From positions 1 to 8,962 of the forward strand of contig DXZF01000032.1 in NCBI GenBank assembly GCA_019415425.1: 8,962 nucleotides of DNA, given 5' to 3'. The DNA comes from Bacillota bacterium. GTDB lineage: Bacteria > Bacillota > Clostridia > Christensenellales > QAND01. The notes under the pieces are model-generated. The model saw only the letters and a program-made list of their open reading frames with translations. It had not been told where the DNA came from and did no database searches. Made by a program: the position numbers and the translations under genes. Of this stretch, positions 5,884-8,962 are shown in pieces (the stretch's first letter is position 1; each line of letters starts with the position of its first letter).

Positions 5884-6259
5884 TCCGTCCATGAGCCGCC
5901 GGGTGCCCGGTGGGCGACAGTTGGCACGATCTGCTGGCCCAAAGCCGTATGCGTGCAAGAAAAGCAAAGGGGCGAGGAAAACGGCGGCTGTGGATTTACA
6001 GGCATAACGGGTGAGATCGCAGCGCGTTTTGCTTTTGTATGCATTCCCTTACAGGTCGAGACTTCTACGGAAGTCTCGACCTCTTTGCAAAGGGATGTAC
6101 ACACGGGGGCAATATGGAAGGACACATCGCGTTTGCAGGTCAAATGGGGAGCGATGCGCCTTCCGCCACGCGCCAAAGAGAAGAAAGGCAGCGAATGGCG
6201 CGCAATGGTCTACATGAGAGGGAACCCGGCCTGCCGTTTATCCTGTTTTTCCCTCCCCT
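5884..6259. other. Intergenic region between convergent operons
   Basis: These 376 bp separate the PII gene (+) from the end of the nitrilase gene (-). Reading frames crossing it have no ribosome binding sites and run through a perfect hairpin, so I call no gene. It holds a GC-rich inverted repeat CCGGG/CCCGG just after the PII stop (about 5898-5910), the strong hairpin listed separately, and CGCGCCA (6169-6175) against TGGCGCG (6196-6202). Nothing else is recognised. Confidence 0.6.
6045..6095. terminator. Strong hairpin, probable bidirectional terminator
   Basis: Bases 6053-6065 pair perfectly with 6070-6082 (13 bp) around TACG, giving a C(UACG)G loop of the very stable UNCG class on the + strand. 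An outer stem TCCCTT (6045-6050) with AAGGGA (6090-6095) can enclose it. On the + strand it is followed by CTCTTT, a poor U-tract; the - strand side has none. Its place between convergent operons favours a terminator or shared 3' end, but it is about 170 bp from either stop. A structured small RNA or protein-binding site is possible. Confidence 0.5.
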
Positions 6260-7108
6260 TCAGCCCTGGTAAAATGCCCGCTCCCGCTCGCTCAGGTCGC
6301 GGATGAACGGCAGGCGCAGGCGCGCCTGCGCGCAGTCAGCCGGGTCGATCGCGTGCACGAGCAGCGTGTCGGTATCGCTCTGTTCCGCAAGCGCCAGAAT
6401 CTCTGGGCCGATGGGAGAGACGATCATGCTGTTGCCATAGTAGTCCTTGCCGCATTCGGGGCCGGATTTGTTGACGCCCATGACGAACACGCCATTTTCA
6501 AAGGCGCGCGCACGCAGCAACAGGTTCCATACTTCTGAGCGCCAGCGCTCTCCAAGAGAAGTGGTGGCGGTCAGGTTGCAGATCAAATCTGCCCCGTGGA
6601 CGGCCATTGTGCGGTATCCCTCGGGAAAGTGCCGGTCGTAGCAAATCTGGATGCCTACGCACAGCCCGTCGATATGCGCCACCGGATACCCCAAATCACC
6701 CGGGCAAAACAGGATGCGCTCGTAATTGGAGAGCGCGGGGCCGATCATGGGGGCCGGCAGATGCACCTTGCGGTATTTGAGCGCGATCCGGCCCGTGCGA
6801 TCGATCAGCATGGCCGCGTTGTAATAGGCGTTCTGGCAGACTTCGGCGTACCCAAACATCACATTCATGCGCAGCGCTTGGGCCTTTTGCCTGAGCAGGG
6901 CAATCGGTTCGCTGTCGTCCGAGACGAAATACCGGGCAAAATCGCGCCGATAGGCAATGGCGAAATAGGGCGTAAGCGCAAGCTCGGGAAAGGCCAACAG
7001 GTCGACGTGCCGCGCCTTGGCAAGGTCCATCATCCTGCACATGCGCTGAACGTTGACGTCGATCCGCTCGTCATTGGGGGCCATCTGTGCAGCGGCGATC
7101 GTATACAT
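6260..7108 (-). CDS. Nitrilase-superfamily amidohydrolase, N-carbamoyl-amino-acid-hydrolase-like
   Basis: This is a 282-residue cytoplasmic enzyme, the usual length for the carbon-nitrogen hydrolase family. The ATG at 7108-7106 follows AGGAAGGTGA on the - strand. The catalytic triad is visible: Glu42 in 'FPELALTPYF', Lys114 in 'KYRKVHLP', and nucleophile Cys156 in 'GIQICYDRHFPEGYR'. 'FPELALT' with 'KYRKVHLP' and 'GDLGYPV' most resembles N-carbamoyl-D-amino-acid hydrolases and beta-ureidopropionases, which release CO2 and ammonia from a carbamoyl group. Plain amidases of the same family cannot be excluded. It is last in a leftward operon after a cyclase-family hydrolase and an ABC binding protein, so the substrate is probably an imported amide or ureido compound, or a ring-opened derivative of one. 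A hairpin lies between it and the cyclase gene. Family assignment is firm; substrate is inference. Confidence 0.92.
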   Translation of the reverse strand: MYTIAAAQMAPNDERIDVNVQRMCRMMDLAKARHVDLLAFPELALTPYFAIAYRRDFARYFVSDDSEPIALLRQKAQALRMNVMFGYAEVCQNAYYNAAMLIDRTGRIALKYRKVHLPAPMIGPALSNYERILFCPGDLGYPVAHIDGLCVGIQICYDRHFPEGYRTMAVHGADLICNLTATTSLGERWRSEVWNLLLRARAFENGVFVMGVNKSGPECGKDYYGNSMIVSPIGPEILALAEQSDTDTLLVHAIDPADCAQARLRLPFIRDLSERERAFYQG

Positions 7109-7137
7109 CGTATATCACCTTCCTCAAAACCAAAGAC

Positions 7138-7180
7138 AGGTGCGCAGCCCGTGGATGGTGGGGGAGTGGGCTGCACACCT
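7138..7180 (-). promoter_or_regulatory. Intergenic hairpin between cyclase and nitrilase genes
   Basis: Bases 7138-7150 pair with 7168-7180 over 13 positions, with one G-U in the - strand RNA and a 17-nt C-rich loop. It starts 26 bp after the cyclase stop and ends about 30 bp before the nitrilase start. On the - strand it is followed by GTCTTTGGTTTTG, a broken U-rich stretch, so it may act as a partial terminator or a messenger-stabilising stem. Confidence 0.5.
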
Positions 7181-7206
7181 CAAATAGGGGGAGGGAAAGA
7201 CAACCA

Positions 7207-7882
7207 TCAAACATCCTGTATCGCAAATACGCGCGCAGGGCCGCCACAGCCGCGGTGAATTTTGAGCGGGATGGCATACAGCTCCACGGTGTCCTGCGTC
7301 AGGGAAGAAAAGTTCTCGCAGTTCTCAATGATCACCACGTCATTGGACAGGAGTGTGCGGTGCGCAGGGGATTCCGTGCCGTCAAATGCGTCCTCTGTCG
7401 CACTGGGGTCGGGCGGGCAATCCAATACCACGCCGCGCAGCCCGGCATCCACCAGCCACTGGCACATGGCGGGGTCCAGATGATATCCTTCTTCATAATA
7501 GGCATCGGTCCCGTATCGTTCGCACCAACCGGTGTCGATAATCAAGAAGCAGTCGTGCAGCATCTGCTGTGTGATGCCACAGCCCTCAATCTGCGCAATG
7601 CCGATCCCCTCGCCTGGGGAGAGCTTACCGCGCAGATGGGCGACATGCGCTTTGCCAATGAAGAAATGCAGTGGCAATTCATCGATGGTCTTGCCGGTGG
7701 GCTTGAAGTGGTAGGGGGGGATCGATGTGCGTTCCCACATGAATGCTGAACGAAATCCAGGCATTGGTACGGTGGTTTTTTTCGTGCGTGTGGATCATTT
7801 CGTATTCCACGGGCGGATGACCGGGCACCAGAGACACCTTGCCAGGGCCAAAGGACGCGGTCAGATCGACGATCTGTTTCAT
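7207..7882 (-). pseudogene. Cyclase family (kynurenine-formamidase-like) hydrolase, frameshifted
   Basis: Two overlapping frames together encode one cyclase-family protein of about 224 residues, the normal length. The first frame starts at ATG 7882-7880 behind an excellent AAGGAGGAG and reads 'MKQIVDLTASFGPGKVSLVP' to 'HVGTHIDPP', the family's metal-binding signature (H48, H52, D54). The second resumes at 'PPYHFKPTGKTIDELPL' and runs to the stop at 7207, including 'HRTLLSNDVVIIENCENFSSL' and the typical end 'LYAIPLKIHRGCGGPARVFAI'. The frames join within a run of seven G on the + strand (7714-7720; seven C in the gene); six would restore one frame. The family hydrolyses N-formylkynurenine, cyclic amides or related amides with a divalent metal. 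Everything else is intact, so this is a very recent mutation, a phase-variable tract or a sequencing error. It lies between an ABC binding protein and a nitrilase. Confidence 0.85.
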
Positions 7883-7916
7883 GATGTAGCTCCTCCTTCA
7901 CTGTAGCTGGAAAGGG

Positions 7917-7950
7917 GCTGTACCGCGGGAAAATGTGCCCGCAGCACAGC
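7917..7950 (-). promoter_or_regulatory. Hairpin after the substrate-binding-protein gene
   Basis: Bases 7917-7929 pair with 7938-7950 (13 positions, two G-U, 8-nt loop), beginning 6 bp after the binding-protein stop on the - strand. No good U-tract follows. Stems after binding-protein genes often stabilise the upstream message so that the binding protein is made in excess over downstream products; that role is inferred here. Confidence 0.5.
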
Positions 7951-7956
7951 GTGTAT

Positions 7957-8962
7957 TCATTCGAGGTTTACAAGCGACGCGTCCACGGATACCAGCGGCT
8001 GTGTATCTGCCAGTTCCCGAAAATCCGGCACAGCGCTGATCTTGCCGGCCTCGAGCAGAAACTGCGCGGTGGAGGCCATATCCTCGAGCATCTCATCGTC
8101 GATGGTCAGCTCATACGCATTAAAGCGCATCATCTCCTGGACGTCCTCCACTTCCAGGCTCAGCGTGCCGGCCACATGCGCTGCCGCCGCATCGGGGTTG
8201 GCCGCGATCCAATCGGTGGATGCCTTCATCGCACGCAGGACGGCCTGCACCGTCAGCGGGTTCTGTTCGATGTAGGAGGCGTCGCCCACCAGAACCGCGT
8301 ATGCGCCCATCAGCTTGCTGTCGGTTTCCACGCCGTTGAAATACGTCTTGCTCGCGGAGAGAAAGCGCATGCCGCCAACCTTGGTGCCGTTGAGAATGGT
8401 GGGCTCCCAACAGACGTATGCGTCCAGCTCCCCGCGGTCAAATGCGGTGACCAGTTCCGTTGCGCCCATCCGGTAGATCTCCATGGTGGAGGTGTCCAGG
8501 TCGTATTCCTCCACCACCCGCAGCCATAGCGCTTCTGACGAGTTGCCGGAGACGTAGCCGATGCGCTTGCCGTTGAGGTCGCTGGGCGTGGCAATGACGT
8601 CGGGATTGACCACCATCGCCTGCGCGCCGGAGATATCGGACTGGCGTGCGATGAACTTGTACTTGCCGGCATCGGAGGCCATCAGAATGGTGGCCGGCGT
8701 ATCGCCTGCGCTGCCCAGCGGCACGTCTCCGCTGGCGATGGCGGCGGTCAGATCACCGCCGGAAGCGAACAGCTCCAGATTGACCTCCAGCCCCTCGTCA
8801 GCGAAGAACCCCTCTTCGATTCCGCAGATGATGACGGTGGCAAGCTGCGGATCGCGGGCGCTGGCCAGCGTGATGCTGCTCTGTTCCAATCCGTTGGCAC
8901 CGGGCGTTGCGCTGCTCAGCGAACCACCTCCGCCACAGCCGCACAGTCCGAGAACCAACAAC
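7957..8962 (-). CDS. NMT1/SsuA-type ABC transporter substrate-binding lipoprotein (5' end outside window)
   Basis: The frame is open from the window edge at 8962 to TGA at 7959-7957, giving about 334 residues. The first codon seen, a TTG at 8961-8959, is unlikely to be the start because it falls inside the signal peptide; the basic N-terminus should lie just beyond the window. 'LGLCGCGGGG' is a lipobox with the second Cys as the lipidated residue, followed by a Ser/Gly-rich linker. The mature protein shows the NitT/TauT (NMT1-like) layout: 'EEGFFADEGLEVNLELFASGGDLTAAIASGDVPLG', 'SDLNGKRIGYVSGNSSEALW', 'AFDRGELDAYVCWEPTI' and 'ASTDWIAANPDAAAAHV'. This family binds small sulfonates, nitrate-like anions, pyrimidine precursors or aromatic acids for import. 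The permease and ATPase are not in the window and may lie upstream. The gene leads into a cyclase and a nitrilase, suggesting an imported nitrogen compound. Its own substrate cannot be assigned. Confidence 0.9.
   Translation of the reverse strand, partial: LLVLGLCGCGGGGSLSSATPGANGLEQSSITLASARDPQLATVIICGIEEGFFADEGLEVNLELFASGGDLTAAIASGDVPLGSAGDTPATILMASDAGKYKFIARQSDISGAQAMVVNPDVIATPSDLNGKRIGYVSGNSSEALWLRVVEEYDLDTSTMEIYRMGATELVTAFDRGELDAYVCWEPTILNGTKVGGMRFLSASKTYFNGVETDSKLMGAYAVLVGDASYIEQNPLTVQAVLRAMKASTDWIAANPDAAAAHVAGTLSLEVEDVQEMMRFNAYELTIDDEMLEDMASTAQFLLEAGKISAVPDFRELADTQPLVSVDASLVNLE

Noticed and set aside
4786..5967. Long 393-codon frame on the - strand
   Set aside because: It lies antisense to the DUF1538 and PII genes, has an Arg/His/Gln-rich composition typical of a shadow frame, and resembles no protein family.
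5953..6306. 117-codon + strand frame in the intergenic gap
   Set aside because: No ribosome binding site, it passes through a perfect hairpin and overlaps the nitrilase 3' end; residues show no recognisable pattern.
6596..7258. 220-codon + strand frame over the nitrilase gene
   Set aside because: Antisense shadow of a well-supported nitrilase with its full catalytic triad; no ribosome binding site.
7933..8529. 198-codon + strand frame over the binding-protein gene
   Set aside because: Antisense shadow of the ABC substrate-binding protein, low-complexity and rich in His and Gly.

Overview
The window looks like chromosome from a Gram-positive, Clostridia-like (Firmicutes) bacterium. The support is strong AGGAGG-type ribosome binding sites, a Gram-positive-style TTG start, a sigma-A consensus promoter, several predicted lipoproteins or exported proteins, and small genes of an unnamed, immunity-like type. 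The genus cannot be told from the sequence. No tRNA, rRNA, CRISPR array, transposase or integrase was seen.

Region A (1-1959, + strand) is an operon of three related exported proteins. Two are tandem paralogs, offset by exactly 885 bp with no indel across about 517 bp. The third is a shorter lipoprotein overlapping the second by 4 bp. All appear to be built from one repeated domain whose core is 'LL.NP..YDGK.I...G'. A strong intrinsic terminator closes the operon.

Region B (1960-3440, + strand) is a patch whose base composition differs from its surroundings. It holds a spacer with small repeats, two AT-rich genes (111 and 257 aa) that resemble orphan immunity-type proteins of polymorphic-toxin loci, and a short GC-rich coding-like remnant with no start.

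Region C (3443-5883, + strand) is a two-gene operon with a near-consensus promoter and a leader of about 180 nt. It encodes a DUF1538 membrane protein with an internal duplication, then a protein with two GlnB/PII-like domains. Such a pair suggests a transporter gated by a PII-type nitrogen or nucleotide sensor.

Region D (5884-6259) is a non-coding gap between convergent operons. It carries a perfect 13-bp hairpin with a UNCG loop.

Region E (6260-8962, - strand) is a catabolic operon read leftward: an NMT1/SsuA-type ABC substrate-binding lipoprotein (5' end outside the window), a cyclase/kynurenine-formamidase-family hydrolase interrupted by a single-base frameshift in a 7-C run, and a nitrilase-superfamily amidohydrolase most like N-carbamoyl-amino-acid hydrolases. 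A 13-bp hairpin lies in each of the two gaps between these genes. The set suggests import and hydrolysis of an amide or ureido nitrogen compound, facing a PII-linked transporter operon.
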